From Sceloporus undulatus (lineage: Eukaryota; Chordata; Lepidosauria; Squamata; Phrynosomatidae), in NCBI RefSeq assembly GCF_019175285.1, contig NC_056524.1, forward strand, positions 144,914,738 to 144,978,737: a stretch of 64,000 nt of DNA, in the 5' to 3' direction. Positions within the stretch are counted from its first letter, which is position 1. Every line of letters begins with the position of its first letter. The position numbers and the translations under genes were made by a program. Below, piece by piece: positions 10,536 to 21,535 of this stretch. Below the pieces are notes generated by a model. That model saw only the letters and a list, made by a program, of their open reading frames with translations. It did not search any database and had not been told where the DNA came from.

Positions 10536-12735
10536 ACAGCTAGTATTTTTTGTTTTTTCAGTTCCCCCTTTTCCACTCTGAAATCTTCCATTCTGTAGGA
10601 AGTGCAAAAGGTCAGTGCTTCTCCTCACAGGAAGTCATTGTCAGAATGTGTGGCTCTGCTTCTTTTCAAATATGTCTCTAAAAATAGAACTAAAAATAGA
10701 GACATGCAGGATAAGAAAACAGAAGAAGTGGTACTAGTTTTCATGCTAGGAAGCCATTGAGAAATTCTGAGCTTTGGGACCTGTGAAAGAATAATTAGCC
10801 CTAGCAACCTGGATCAGTGCCTCCTCTTGTGGCCGTATCTTGTTTTGCCCTGATACACCTGAAATCCTCTTCAACATCACAGATACAATAAAAAGTAAAC
10901 AAAGACTTCGGGGGCAGTGAAAAAGTGGCAAAACTATCCATAACAGCATTGCCTTCCAAATTAGCAGATTTTAAAAATACAAGGATAATCTTAGTGTTGT
11001 ATTTAAACAAGCATAAATATCTCTCTAGAGCATTTCAATCAATGAAGTGTTTCATGTACGTTATTTCAGTGATTTATATAATAGCCCTTTGTATTATCAT
11101 ACAAGCTATTATTGGTATTATTATTTTCATAATTTAGTCAGATTTACAAATTGGAGGAGATCACAAGGGCTATCTAATCCAACCAGATGGTTAACTTTTT
11201 TCAAAAAACCCACAGTGAATTTTAGTTTTAGAAAGCAAAAATGACAAACAGCATTAACAAGGAAATATATAACCTCTTTTAATTCAGAATCCACGCTTCC
11301 AAATCATAAATTATTTAAACAATATTTTCTCTTTTCTTTAAACATCTGAATAGTTTTGTTTGTCTATTTTGCTTTCTCCATGTATAATTTTTTTTTCACA
11401 CCATACATCAAGCTCAGAGATTCACATACTTATGCATTATCCACCGGCTACACACAAACAAACACACAGCCATTTTTCAAGTCAAAACATAATATTCTAG
11501 AGTCAATTTTAAGTCAAACCCCATTTTTATACATCAATCACACGAAAGCAATCCCAGTTATCAACATAAAACAAACATTAATATGTCCATTCTTTACCAC
11601 AAAACCACATTTATAAAACAATTTCTTAAAACATACAGACAAAAAGACAGCCTTTTATTCACCACACAAAAAACACTATCTCACATTATAAACAAAGACA
11701 CACAGTAAAACTCTTAGGTATTATAGTTACTTTTTCACTAATCTCTTATTAGAAGATTCCCCCTATTTTCCATAAAAACCAATATAATTTTCAGAAAATA
11801 AACACATAACATTCCTCAGTTTCCCTTTTCCTTCCCACTAACATATCCTCTACCGTCACCTCCCAAACCTTTTGACAACATACTTTTGTCCTCTTTTGCT
11901 TCCAACAGCAGACATCTTTTCATGCCCTCCAAATATCCAATTTTTTCTGGCTTGCATACTATATAACCCATTTGATAGTTTTAATAGAGCTTCTTCCTCA
12001 AGTACAATCTTTCTAATCCAATCTGCTTCCTCTTCTCAGAACATTTATTTCTTAAGTGTGTGTCTTCTAAATAAGTGTGTTTAAGCCGATGTGCCCTTAC
12101 AATCTGCAAAAGTCTGCTATTTCCTTGATGTCTCCCTGCTGATGTCATCAATGTTCCGGCTGTTATCTTAAGATGTCCTCCAAAGTGTTCTTTGTTTGTT
12201 CCTGACAATGGTGGTTCCACACTTATGTTATGCTGTGCTAAAGATCAGCTGCAAAGTCACAGATGTTTTCTGTTCCTGTTCTGGCTGTTCCAGCTCCTGC
12301 CTGTTTCCTGGGTCTGACTACAGTCCTCAGAGGTCCTCCAAAGTACTCCTGCTTACTCCTTGCTACAACTGTTCCTGATTTTTGGTTCCTGGTTATATTT
12401 GCTGTTGATGCTGCTGTGCTGAACCTGAGCTGTTGCTGTATTCCAGAGGATAACCTTCCAGTGTTGCTAAAATTACTGAGTTGATTGCTGATTCAATTAC
12501 AGTACTCCACCATAGATGACATCACCAGACCTGTTCAAATGCTTTCAGATCAGAGATGACATCTACCTTTGGTACCAGAGATGACTTCAGTGTGCCAGTT
12601 GTTCCAGACCTGAATCTGTTCTTGACCTGCTGAATTATACCTAAATTGCCTACCAGGATAGTATCTTACATAAAGCCATATGGTTTTCTTGTTCTCATTT
12701 GCTCCTTTGAAACTGCTTGCCACTGCATGCAACAC
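10536..12735. other. Non-coding AT-rich stretch
   Basis: No recognisable gene. 11141-11200 faintly resembles a worn CR1 3' end (GGAGGAGATCACAAGGGC, then CTAATCCAACCAG). 11900-12700 is rich in TTCCTG and TCCTGTTCC words and has no coding similarity I recognise. Frames in this area are short and overlap on both strands. Confidence 0.5.
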
Positions 12736-12787
<52 letters not shown>

Positions 12788-12830
12788 TATGGTATTTATA
12801 CTCCACCCTTCAGCCCTAAAGTTCAGTGTT
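12736..12830 (-). repeat. (ATT)n microsatellite with a LINE-like 3' tail
   Basis: About 17 ATT units at 12736-12786 are followed by GGTATTTATACTCCACCCTT. On the minus strand this reads as the end of an L2-type element (AAGGGTGGAGTATAAATACC) running into (TAA)n, the same arrangement as at 1-140. Confidence 0.65.
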
Positions 12831-13139
12831 GCCACCCAAATAAAATCTGTTTGTGCTTTTGGCTCCAAGATGGAGTTAGCTATGCTTTTATGGTGTTAGA
12901 GCATATTTATATTAAATTTTGGCGTGTGTGTGGAATTCACTTTGACCCTAAGCTGACCTCCTAGGGGCACCACCATTTCTCCAAAGCAGAGATGTCATGT
13001 AGGCAGCTTGCAAAGAAGGGGGTAGGAGCCCTAGAAATAAGACTGGAAATTCCCCACAGGAAGTTTGGGAGTTGCTAGACAAGAAAAACCATCCCCTCCG
13101 AAAAACAGTACAATACTTGCTGTTTGTTTTCAGCCTCAC

Positions 13140-13631
13140 ACCTGATGGCCCAGTGATTAGGTCATCTGTTTGCCTTTCTTGATTGTGTTCAGATCCAAGT
13201 GCCTTGGCTCAGTCTATTCTTCACCTTGGTGTAACAAAAGCCCAGATCTTTATACCCTTTATCTTGGCAGCAGTTAAGCCATTAAGTTCATAGCTAGAGG
13301 CTACAAATTGTCTATATAAGCCTCAGTATAAGCACTCACCAGTGTGCTACATTCAGAATACAGCCTGGCTTCACTTCAGCCCGAACTCTGATTTTAGCTC
13401 CCTCGGCCATTTTTCCCCACGTTTCAGTGGCCGTGTCTTCTCATCATCTACATCCACATCTGGTTCCCGGAGAAGCCTTCGGAAGTAATTATCCCCCATA
13501 GATTTGCCTCTCTCAGCTCTCTCCCGATTTCCCTCCTTTACTTTCCTTGAGAATTGAGTGTGTGCGTGAATGCGTGTGCCCCTTTGCTGTGTGTTTGGTT
13601 TCCCCTTTTAATAAATATTTGGACTTAATTA
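13140..13631 (+). mobile_element. Possible LTR fossil
   Basis: A non-coding block with a TATA-like TCTATATAAG at 13311-13320 and an AATAAA signal near 13605, about 290 bp apart, ending directly against a CR1 copy. This spacing is LTR-like. No internal coding region, terminal motif or flanking duplication was confirmed, so a solo LTR is only one reading. Old and non-functional if real. Confidence 0.25.
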
Positions 13632-14760
13632 GAATCATAGAATCATAGAATCATAGAGTTGGAAGAGACCACTAGGGCCATCCAGTCCAACCCCCTGCCA
13701 TGCAGGAAATCCAAATCAAAGCATCCCTGACAGATGGCCATCCAGCCTCTGTTTAAAGACCTCCAAGGAAGGAGACTCTATCACCCTCCGAGGGAGTGCA
13801 TTCCACTGTCGAACAGCCCTTACTGTCAGGAAGTTCTTCCTAATGTTCAGATGGAATCTCTTTTCCTGTAGCTTGCATCCATTGTTCCGGGTCCTGTTCT
13901 CTGGAGCAGCAGAAAACAAGCTTGCTCCCTCTTCAATATGACATCCCTTCAAATATTTAAACAGGGCGATCATATCACCTCTTAACCTTCTTTTCTCCAG
14001 GCTAAACATCCCCAGCTCCCTAAGTCGTTCCTCATAGGGCATGGTTTCCAGACCCTTCACAATTTTTGTCGCCCTCCTTTGGACACGCTCCAGTTTCTCA
14101 ATGTCCTTTCTGAATTGTGGCGCCCAGAACTGGACACAATATTCTAGGTGGGGCCAGACCAAAGCAGAATACAGTGGCACTATTACTTCTCTTGATCTAG
14201 ACACTATACTTCTATTGATGCAGCCTAAAATAGCATTGGCTTTTTTAGCTGCCGCATCACACTGTTCACTCATGTTTAACTTGTGGTCTACTTGGACTCC
14301 TAGATCCCTTTCACACGTAGTTTCATTCAGCCAGGTGTCATCCATCCTATATCTGTGCATTTCATTTTTCCGCCCTAAGTGCAATACCTTACATTTCTCC
14401 GTGTTGAATTTCATTTTGTTAGCTTTGGCCCAGCTTTCTAGTCTATTCAGGTCATTTTGAATCTTGATCCTGTCCTCTGGGGTATTAGCTATTCCCCCTA
14501 ATTTGGTGTCATCTGCAAATTTGATAAGTATGCTCCCAATTCTGTCATCCAGGTCATTGATAAAGATGTTGAATAGCACTGGGCCCAGGACAGAGCCCTG
14601 TGGGACCCCACTGGTCACTTTTGTCCAGGCTGAAAAAGAGCCATTGTTGAGCACCATTTGGGTTCGGCCGGTCAACCAATTACAGATCCATTTAACAGTT
14701 CCTTTGTCTAGCCCACATTTTACAAGCTTGTTTGCAAGAATGTCATGGGGAACTTTGTCA
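13632..14760 (-). mobile_element. CR1 LINE, 5'-truncated
   Basis: Minus-strand CR1 with the diagnostic 3' octamer array (three copies of a GAATCATA-type unit at 13632-13660), followed by the conserved 3' UTR words GAGTTGGAAGAGACC and CATCCAGTCCAACCCCCTGC. It is truncated within the RT just before KVPHDILANKL. Beyond about 14760 the sequence is unrelated. Confidence 0.92.
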
Positions 14761-14786
14761 ATTGAAGCAGTCTGTCTCAGCGTCAT
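13716..14786 (-). pseudogene. CR1 ORF2 reverse transcriptase, C-terminal two thirds
   Basis: A 356-codon open frame, remarkable for having no stop or frameshift. In order: [91 protein letters not shown], then the CR1 thumb and C-terminal region ([59 protein letters not shown]). The catalytic pair appears as F-A-D-D. The endonuclease and the RT N-terminus (first catalytic D) are absent and the first dozen codons are not CR1, so it cannot be autonomous. The open frame suggests a recent insertion. Confidence 0.9.
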
Positions 14787-16386
14787 CTCTCAAGGGATTC
14801 TTTGTGGACCTCTCGTAGACATCACGAGACACGGTCTCGCAAGAGTGTTGTTAGGACCTTCCCGCTCAGCAATTTGAGCTAAATTCAGAAATTCCCCTAA
14901 TTAGATCCTTCCTAACAATGGTTCCTGATGCAGTTCTTTGTTCCTGGGCACCTGTTCCTATGGTCCTTTGTTCCTATGGTCCTTTGAGCCTATGGTCCTT
15001 AATAAGGTTAGAGTGACTTTATCAGTGTTTTGAGACTTTTCTTCAACTCCTCCATTCAATCAATAGCACACCAAGGTGCTATTCAACATTTGGGGGGGGG
15101 GTTGTCTGCTCATGACTGTGAGTCCAAACATAACTTCACCTAGTTGATTTCTAAGTATTTTTCCAGCCATCTTGCTGTTGAACTCTTTGCATCCTGCTAA
15201 ACTAATACAGACTTGAATATATTCAAACGTTTGATTATTTTTGAACTTTTAAGACATCAGTGTACTGAGTCTATTGCCTATGATTCTGTTCTTCCACATA
15301 TGTTCAACAATGTTTCAAGTTTATTAATATATGCTTATTGATTGCTATTTCAACTTATTGCTCTAGATTTGCTATCAGTCATGGGATTCTTGTTATTTGT
15401 GTTCTGTTTTGATATTCATTATGGATGATGGGTTCCAGATTTATCAATGACCTGTGACATGCTTTGATCCAATTGCCAAGGGATGATTCAGTGCCTAAAA
15501 GTTATAGTTGCCATTGCCCTGTCCAGTGGTATTTCAGGCTGGTGTACACCTTGTTCAATAGAAAGATAAATAGATCAATGGTTACTGTGTGGAGATCCTA
15601 GAATTCAGAAAGGCATCATATTATTGCTACTGAATTTGAATAGAATTCAAATTCATGATTACATCTGAACAGAAGGGGTGTACTCAAGCGGATGAGAATT
15701 CAATTTTGGACAATTGGGTTATGGAAAAGGCCTATTGATTATTAAATATGCATTACCAGAATGTGTGCTTTGAATAAAATTCAGACATCACCTTATAATT
15801 TTTAAGAAAAACAAAATAAAATTAGTTTTGTTTTTTTTTAAAAAAAAAAAAGAGGGGAATGTGGTAGCTGGTTCAAATTTTGAATGTTACTTATGCTCAG
15901 AAGTTAATAATTAAAGTGCTGAAATGAGAGCAAAGTTTGTTATTCAGGTCATGACAGATTCTCAGTTTTGGAATGTAAAGAACTTTGAATGGTTCCAGAT
16001 TTGAATTGCTAACCCAAACAAAAGGAAGAACTGCACAGACAGTTTGGGGACATTGAAACAAAATATATAGATAAGTTTGATTGATGGATATCCCACAAAG
16101 GGTAGTGACATGTGTTAAGTATAATATGTGAATATCCAATGAAAATACAGGGGTGTAAATGTTTAATTCAGTGTAAAAAATGAAATGTGATTTTTAGTTT
16201 TCTTTGTTCAAAATGTTATAAACACTGGGTTCACTTTGAATTCGGGATCCCAGTAATTTGAATGTAATTCCTACTGAGAATAGCTGCAGCAAAATAAACT
16301 ATGCTTTCCTTTCCAATCAGCTCCAGGTCTCCTTGCTTAGTCTGGTTAAAATTTTGATTATAAAATAATCAGTAATCAATAATCTA
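14761..16386. other. Non-coding stretch
   Basis: No gene recognised. It contains a small tandem of CTATGGTCCTTTGTTC-like units at 14950-15000, a G-run near 15091 and a T/A-run at 15828-15851. TTGTTAGGA occurs in opposite orientations at 14847-14855 and 14926-14934, a short inverted pair of unknown meaning. Confidence 0.5.
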
Positions 16387-16672
16387 TAACACTGTCATGC
16401 CGTGCACCTTACCGCACAGTGGGGGATGTCATGGCGCTCCATTGACGCAGGGTTTAAACTCTCTGTGCCAAAGGAGCGCCAAAAAAGCCACTACTGCAGC
16501 AGCAAGGGCACCTTTTTGCTGGTACTAAAAGGAGAAGCATTTTGCCTTTCTTTTTAGCACTGGCAAACTGCCAGATCAGAGCCACAGTGTGTAGTTGCCA
16601 TGGCCCTGATCCGGTGAGAAAAGGGGCAGTGGCAGGCAGCTCTAAAGGGGTGGTCTGTTTAGCCCCTAAGTG
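16387..16672 (+). mobile_element. Short interspersed element, family X, copy 2
   Basis: Homologous by eye to the minus strand of 8015-8320. Shared blocks include ACTGTCATGCCGTG, TGCCAAAGGAGCGCC, GTTGCCATGGCCCTGATC and GGTCTGTTTAGCCCC in the same order. About 290 bp and GC-rich relative to its flanks, with no coding potential. Ends unresolved. Confidence 0.6.
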
Positions 16673-16789
16673 CCCCATGTTACAGTTAACTGAGTATGCG
16701 TGTTTATATTTAAAACTTGGTGGCTGGGACCAAACAGAATTTCTATCAGTGTATCCCCCCAGTGTTCAGAGTTGGTGTACAACCCATCC

Positions 16790-18080
16790 CAGTTGAGTTG
16801 GTCTTGTAGTCCCCTGGATTGTTGTGCTGGAGGAACTTAAGATCCATGTGAAGATAACTCTTTCAGGAGCAGCTCAGCACTTCATGTCCTTCATGAAAAC
16901 CATGGGCCTGTTTTAAATAATATTGCTGTCCACACTCTGGACTTAGTTTTCTGTCTCAGCAGGATGGCAGTTATCTGGCTGTTCTGAAGTCAGAAACTAC
17001 TTGATGGGGTTTAGACTCACATAGAGTCTCTGTAGGGGAAAGGAGTCAATTAAGATGTTGTTCCTGTTGCTGTTTATGGATTTGGATGATTTCCTGGTTG
17101 TTCCTGTTGCTAGGGCAGGAGATTCTACATTTAGGCTGACCACCTAAATGTAGAAGTGGCCAGGGCAGTGGACACATGTACCCCTGAATGTTCCCTCCCA
17201 TGGATTGGAGCCAAGCAAGCCCTTTGGTTTACTAGGGGGTTGTCAGTGAGATGGAGACTAAAGTGATGATGGCAGAAGAAGGCCCATCTGCATATGGTTT
17301 GGAGCTTATTGGAAAATTTATGCCAGTATGGTGATGGCAGTGAAGAAATCCTTCTACTTTACCTGTATTGCATCTGTACGGTGTTGTTCAGTGGAGCTGT
17401 CTTGAGTGGTCAAGGGGCATTTACACTTATCACCAACAGGAACAACTGTGGACTACTCAACAGCCCACCATGAGATATTTGCATGATACTTTGTTTATAA
17501 AAGTCAGCTTGCATACTGTGGTTGTCACAAGTCAAGGGGATGTAATTTTAGTTCCTGCTTCTCCCATATTATTGGATACATTTCAGTTTGTGCAGCCTGA
17601 GGATATGGGCAAGATCCTTGAAGACATGAGAGTCAACACAAGTGAACTGGATCCATACACCTCCTGGATCATAAAAGCAGCCAGAGGGGGACTGGCCAAG
17701 TCGGTAAGTGGAATATTGAATACTTCACAGTAGCAATAGAGGATTCCTTTGGGTCCAAAAGACCCAAGTTACATTGTGAGGTCATTATTGGGCGGGAGGG
17801 GATCCTCTCTAAACTCTGCCATAGAGGAAAATTTCTAGTCAGTCTCCAATATCCCCTTTTGGGACAAAGTTCTAAAGTGTATGATGACTCCTAGCTCCAG
17901 GAGTTCCTGGTTGGGACATTATCTAGATCAATTTCAATCTTGCTTCAATCCTGCCTATGAAACAGAGACAGCTTCGAATTGCATGGTATGACAGGAAATA
18001 GACAAGGAGAGGTTGCCTTTGTTATTTCTACTAGACCACTCAGCTTTCTATGGTATTGATGACGGTATGATTTTGAAACA
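16790..18080 (+). mobile_element. L2 LINE fragment, endonuclease end to early RT
   Basis: Decayed plus-strand L2. Near 16900 are remnants of the endonuclease end (a frame with HTLDLVF, the L2 'P.H.aGhTLDlvF' motif). At 17600-17735 are LDPYTSWIIKAARGGLA and GILNTSQ, the L2 linker before the RT ('LDPcPSWLiKAa...inssL'). No long intact frame; the 121-codon frame at 17368-17733 includes this linker. Old and inactive. Confidence 0.7.
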
Positions 18081-18330
18081 AGAGTCAGTCATGTTTATTT
18101 TTATTCATTTTATTTATTTGACTTATACCCTGCTTTTCTCCAAAAATGGTGCCTAGAGCAGCTTACAAGTTAAAACAAAATATCTAAAACAATACGTGGT
18201 GCAAAAGTTTCAAAAGCATCAAACAATCAATCTAATTAAAACATTATTTTACAACATTAATTTTAAAAACTGTTTAAAATACATAAAGCAGTTATTATAT
18301 ATTTAAAAAAAAACATCACACACATAGCAC
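18081..18330 (-). mobile_element. LINE 3' tail
   Basis: On the minus strand this reads as a typical L2-like end: GCTGCTCTAGGCACCATTTT, then GAGAAAAGCAGGGTATAAG, then a TAAA-rich tail. It lies next to the plus-strand L2 fragment but in opposite orientation, so it is a separate insertion. Confidence 0.55.
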
Positions 18331-18605
18331 ATTGTTCTTCTCCAACTAGATAATGGCTGAAAAGATATAAGACGTCTGCCTGTTTATATAAGAATTGTTT
18401 GCCTGCTGTTGAAGAGACAGCAGAGAGAGGGGCAATCAAGCCTCCCTACAGAGGAAGTTTCATGCCTGGTAGTGGCCATCAAGAAGCATCTATTTGGTGC
18501 GCTCACCAGATGATCCTGGGAGGATGATAGGATGAAGCGAAAGCTCTCCTCTGAATATCATGACTGACTATTGTTTCAGAATCTTGATATAAATACTGTT
18601 GTCGC

Positions 18606-18967
18606 TCATAGAATCATACAGTTGGAAGAGACCACAAGGGCCATCCAGTCCAACCCCCTGCCATGCAGGAAATTACAATCAAAGCATACCTGACAGATGG
18701 CCATCCAGCATCTATTTAAAGGCCTTCAAGGAAGGAGACTCCACTACACTCCAAGGAAGAGTGCCCAACTGTCGAACAGCCCTTACTGTCTGGAAGTTCC
18801 TCCTTATGTTGAGGTGGAATCTCTTTTCCTGGAGCTTGCATCCATTGTTCTGGGTCCTGTTCTCTGGAGCAGCAGAAAACAAGCTTGCTCCCTCCTCAAT
18901 ATGACATCCCTTCAAATATTTAGGCTAAACATCCCCAGCTCCCTGAATCTTTCCTTGTAGGACATGC
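18606..18967 (-). mobile_element. CR1 LINE 3' end fragment
   Basis: TCATAGAATCATACAGTTGG octamer-type end, 3' UTR, then the CR1 ORF2 C-terminus on the minus strand ([33 protein letters not shown], 18915-18712). A gap relative to other copies lies before 18925. Dead. Confidence 0.88.
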
Positions 18968-19076
18968 TTTGTTGTTGTATTTATTTGTATCCCATTCTTT
19001 TCCCAGAACTGGGACCCAGAGTGGCCCACAATATTAAAAGAACAGTATAATTAAAAGCATAGAAAAGTGGTACATT

Positions 19077-19160
19077 AAAATATTATTAAATTATTACAAT
19101 ATTAAAATAGATTGCTTTAAAATATTATTAAATTATTACAATATTAAAATAGATTGCTTG
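19077..19160. repeat. 42-bp tandem duplication in L2 3' UTR
   Basis: Two identical adjacent 42-bp AT-rich units, beginning TTAAAATATTATTAAATTAT and ending AAATAGATTGCT. A local slippage duplication after or during L2 decay. Confidence 0.9.
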
Positions 19161-20830
19161 TTAAAATAATAAAATACAGTTTAAAAAGATAAAACTTTTT
19201 AAATCACTCTAACACATTGCAACACCCCAGTCCATTCTTTTAATTTTTTGGTTTTGTTTTGTTTTGGAAGCTTGTCTGCATAAAAGGGTTTTAACCTGCC
19301 AGTGGAAGGAAAACAAGGAAGGGATCTTTCTGGCCTCCCTAGAAAGGGAGTTCCAGAGTCTAGGGGCACCGAGAAAACTCTTGTGTCTCCACCAACCATA
19401 CCTGTGAAGGGGGTGGGACTGAGTGAAGAGCTTCTCTTGAGGATTTCAGACTCCAGGATGGCTCATACAGGAAGATATGGTCTGCCAAATAGCCCATATA
19501 GGACTTTATAGGTCTTAACAAGCACTTTGAATTGTGTCCAGAAACAAACTGGCAACCAGTGGAGCTGTTTCAACAGGGGTGTTGTGTGATCTCTGTAACC
19601 TGCCCCCGTTAACAGCCTGGCCGCAGCTCTTTGGACCAGCTGAAGTTTCTGGACACTCTTCAAAGGCAGCCCCTAGGATACAGTAGTCCAAATGGGATGT
19701 AACCAAGGCACGTATCATCTCAAGGAACAGGTGCAATTGATGCACAAGATTTGAATTTGTGTAAAAGCATTCCAGGTGACTTCAGAGACCTGGGCCTCCA
19801 GGTTCAATGTACCCCCAAACTGTGAACCTGCATCTTCAGGGAGAGGTTAAGCCCATCTAACACTGGCTGCATCCCTGTTTCCAGATCTACCTTCTGATTG
19901 ACCAGGAGCACCTCTGTGTTATCTGGATTAAGTTTCAATTTGTTTGCCCTCATCCAATCCATTACTGATGACAAACACTGGTTTAGGACCATAACAGCCT
20001 CCTTGAATAGGGTTGGAAAGGAATAATAGAGTTGGGTGTCATCCGCGTATTGATGGCAACACACCCTGAAACTCCAGATAACCTCTCCCAATCATATATA
20101 TGTTAAATAGTACAGAGGACAGCACATAACCCTGAGGGACCCCATAGGCCAATGGTCAGTGGGTCAAGCAAGAGTCTCCTAGCATCATCTTCTGGATTCA
20201 CTCCTCCAGGAAGAAAAGGAGCCACTGTAAAACAGTACCTTCTCAACCCAGGCCCTCATCACACATTGATATTTGGAGCTCAGATCAGGGGTGACTGCAG
20301 GTCGAACAATGCGGATTGACGTTATAACGTTAATGTATTTTCACACCCGGTTGCCCTTCCGTTGCCCTGCCAAATCGAGGGGGAATCTAATCCAAGGCAA
20401 GTCATGTGGTGTGGATTCATGCAAAGCGGAGTGGGTGCAAATAGTATTACCACACCGGTGCATACCATGGGGATTCAACAATTCGAATTGGGACCCTTGC
20501 ACATGCTCAGTGGGTGTCTGAACGCATCCTGAACCTTTGCACTTCCGGGGTTAAGAAGGAAGCCTGGTTCCACTTTCATGTGAACGCTAGCCTCATCTGA
20601 ATGACAGCTACACCTTTCTTCCTCCCTTCTATTTCCCCATCCCTGGCAGCCAAATTCAAAGGAATCCTCCTTGTCAGAGCCCCCTTCCATTTCAGCCACA
20701 TCTATATCTATTCTCCTGTCATTCTCCTCATCTATTTCAGCTACATATATCTACATCTATTCTCCTGTCATTCTCCTCACCTATTTCATTTACATCTCTC
20801 CTTCCCATTGTAACAATTGCCTTCTCTTAG

Positions 20831-20970
20831 GTTGCATCCACACTGGCGAGATAATCTGGTTTAACTACACTTTAACTGTCCTGGCTCAGTGCTATGGAAT
20901 TCTGGGAACTGTAGTGTCCTGAGACATTGAGCCTTCTCTGTCAGAGAGCTCTGGTGTCTCAGCAAACTAA
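20831..20970 (+). repeat. Short interspersed repeat, family Y, copy 2
   Basis: The best preserved copy of this family in the window: GTTGCATCCACACTGGCGAG at the left, GGAATTCTGGGAACTGTAGT in the middle, and CCTTCTCTGTCAGAGAGCTC then TGGTGTCTCAGCAAACTA at the right. Confidence 0.75.
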
Positions 20971-21094
20971 TAAATTAAATTATTTCAAAAACATTAATAT
21001 ACATCCTTATAGAGATCTTGTTGCACCTCTGAGACTAAATGCATCTGAGGAAGCAGACTTTAGGAAAGCTCATGCTGCCAACTTCTTTCTTTCA

Positions 21095-21131
<37 letters not shown>
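21095..21131. repeat. (AAT)n microsatellite
   Basis: About 12 AAT units inside the composite element. Confidence 0.95.
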
Positions 21132-21225
21132 GAATTCGAAGACATATTTTGGAGCATCTGAGGAAGTGCTGCAAGAGGCAGCGGTGGAGGACGACCAGGG
21201 TTCGCTCTCTTACTTGGGTGTAAAA

Positions 21226-21375
21226 AAAACCCCACTGGGCAAGTCACACTGTCTCAGCCTCAGAGGATGGCAAGGGTGAACCCCCTCTGAACAATCCTCC
21301 CAAGGAAACCCCTTGGGCAAGTCACACTTTCTCAGCCTCAGAGGATGGCAAGGGCGAACCCCCTCTGAACAATCC
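21226..21375 (+). repeat. Tandem SINE-body duplication
   Basis: Two copies of a segment of about 75 bp containing GGGCAAGTCACACT, CTCAGCCTCAGAGGATGGCA and CCCCCTCTGAACAATCC. This is the body of a tRNA-derived SINE common in lizards. The tRNA-like head is missing from both copies. Confidence 0.8.
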
Positions 21376-21535
21376 ATGTATGTGTGTGTGTGTGTGTATA
21401 CACACACACACACACATATATGTGTGTGTGTGAGGGAGGGAGAGAGGGAGGGAGGGAGGGAGGGAGCGCTCACTGGCCAGGCTCCTCTGCAGAAGGTGCA
21501 GCGGGGAAGGAGAGGGAAGGAGAGAGAGAGAGCTC
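21376..21535. repeat. (TG)n-TATA-(CA)n palindrome followed by GA-rich tract
   Basis: At 21378-21432 a (TG)n run switches through GTATAC to (CA)n and back to (TG)n, so it is self-complementary and could form a cruciform or Z-DNA. It is followed by GGGA/GAGA-rich sequence to 21535. Confidence 0.9.

Noticed and set aside
14041-14877. Two plus-strand frames of ~138 codons
   Set aside because: They are antisense shadows of the CR1 reverse transcriptase on the minus strand.
13140-14935. An LTR element split by the CR1 at 13632-14760
   Set aside because: An LTR-like block lies left of the CR1 and a TGTTAGGA-like end to its right, but orientation and flanking duplication do not agree, so the two were not joined.
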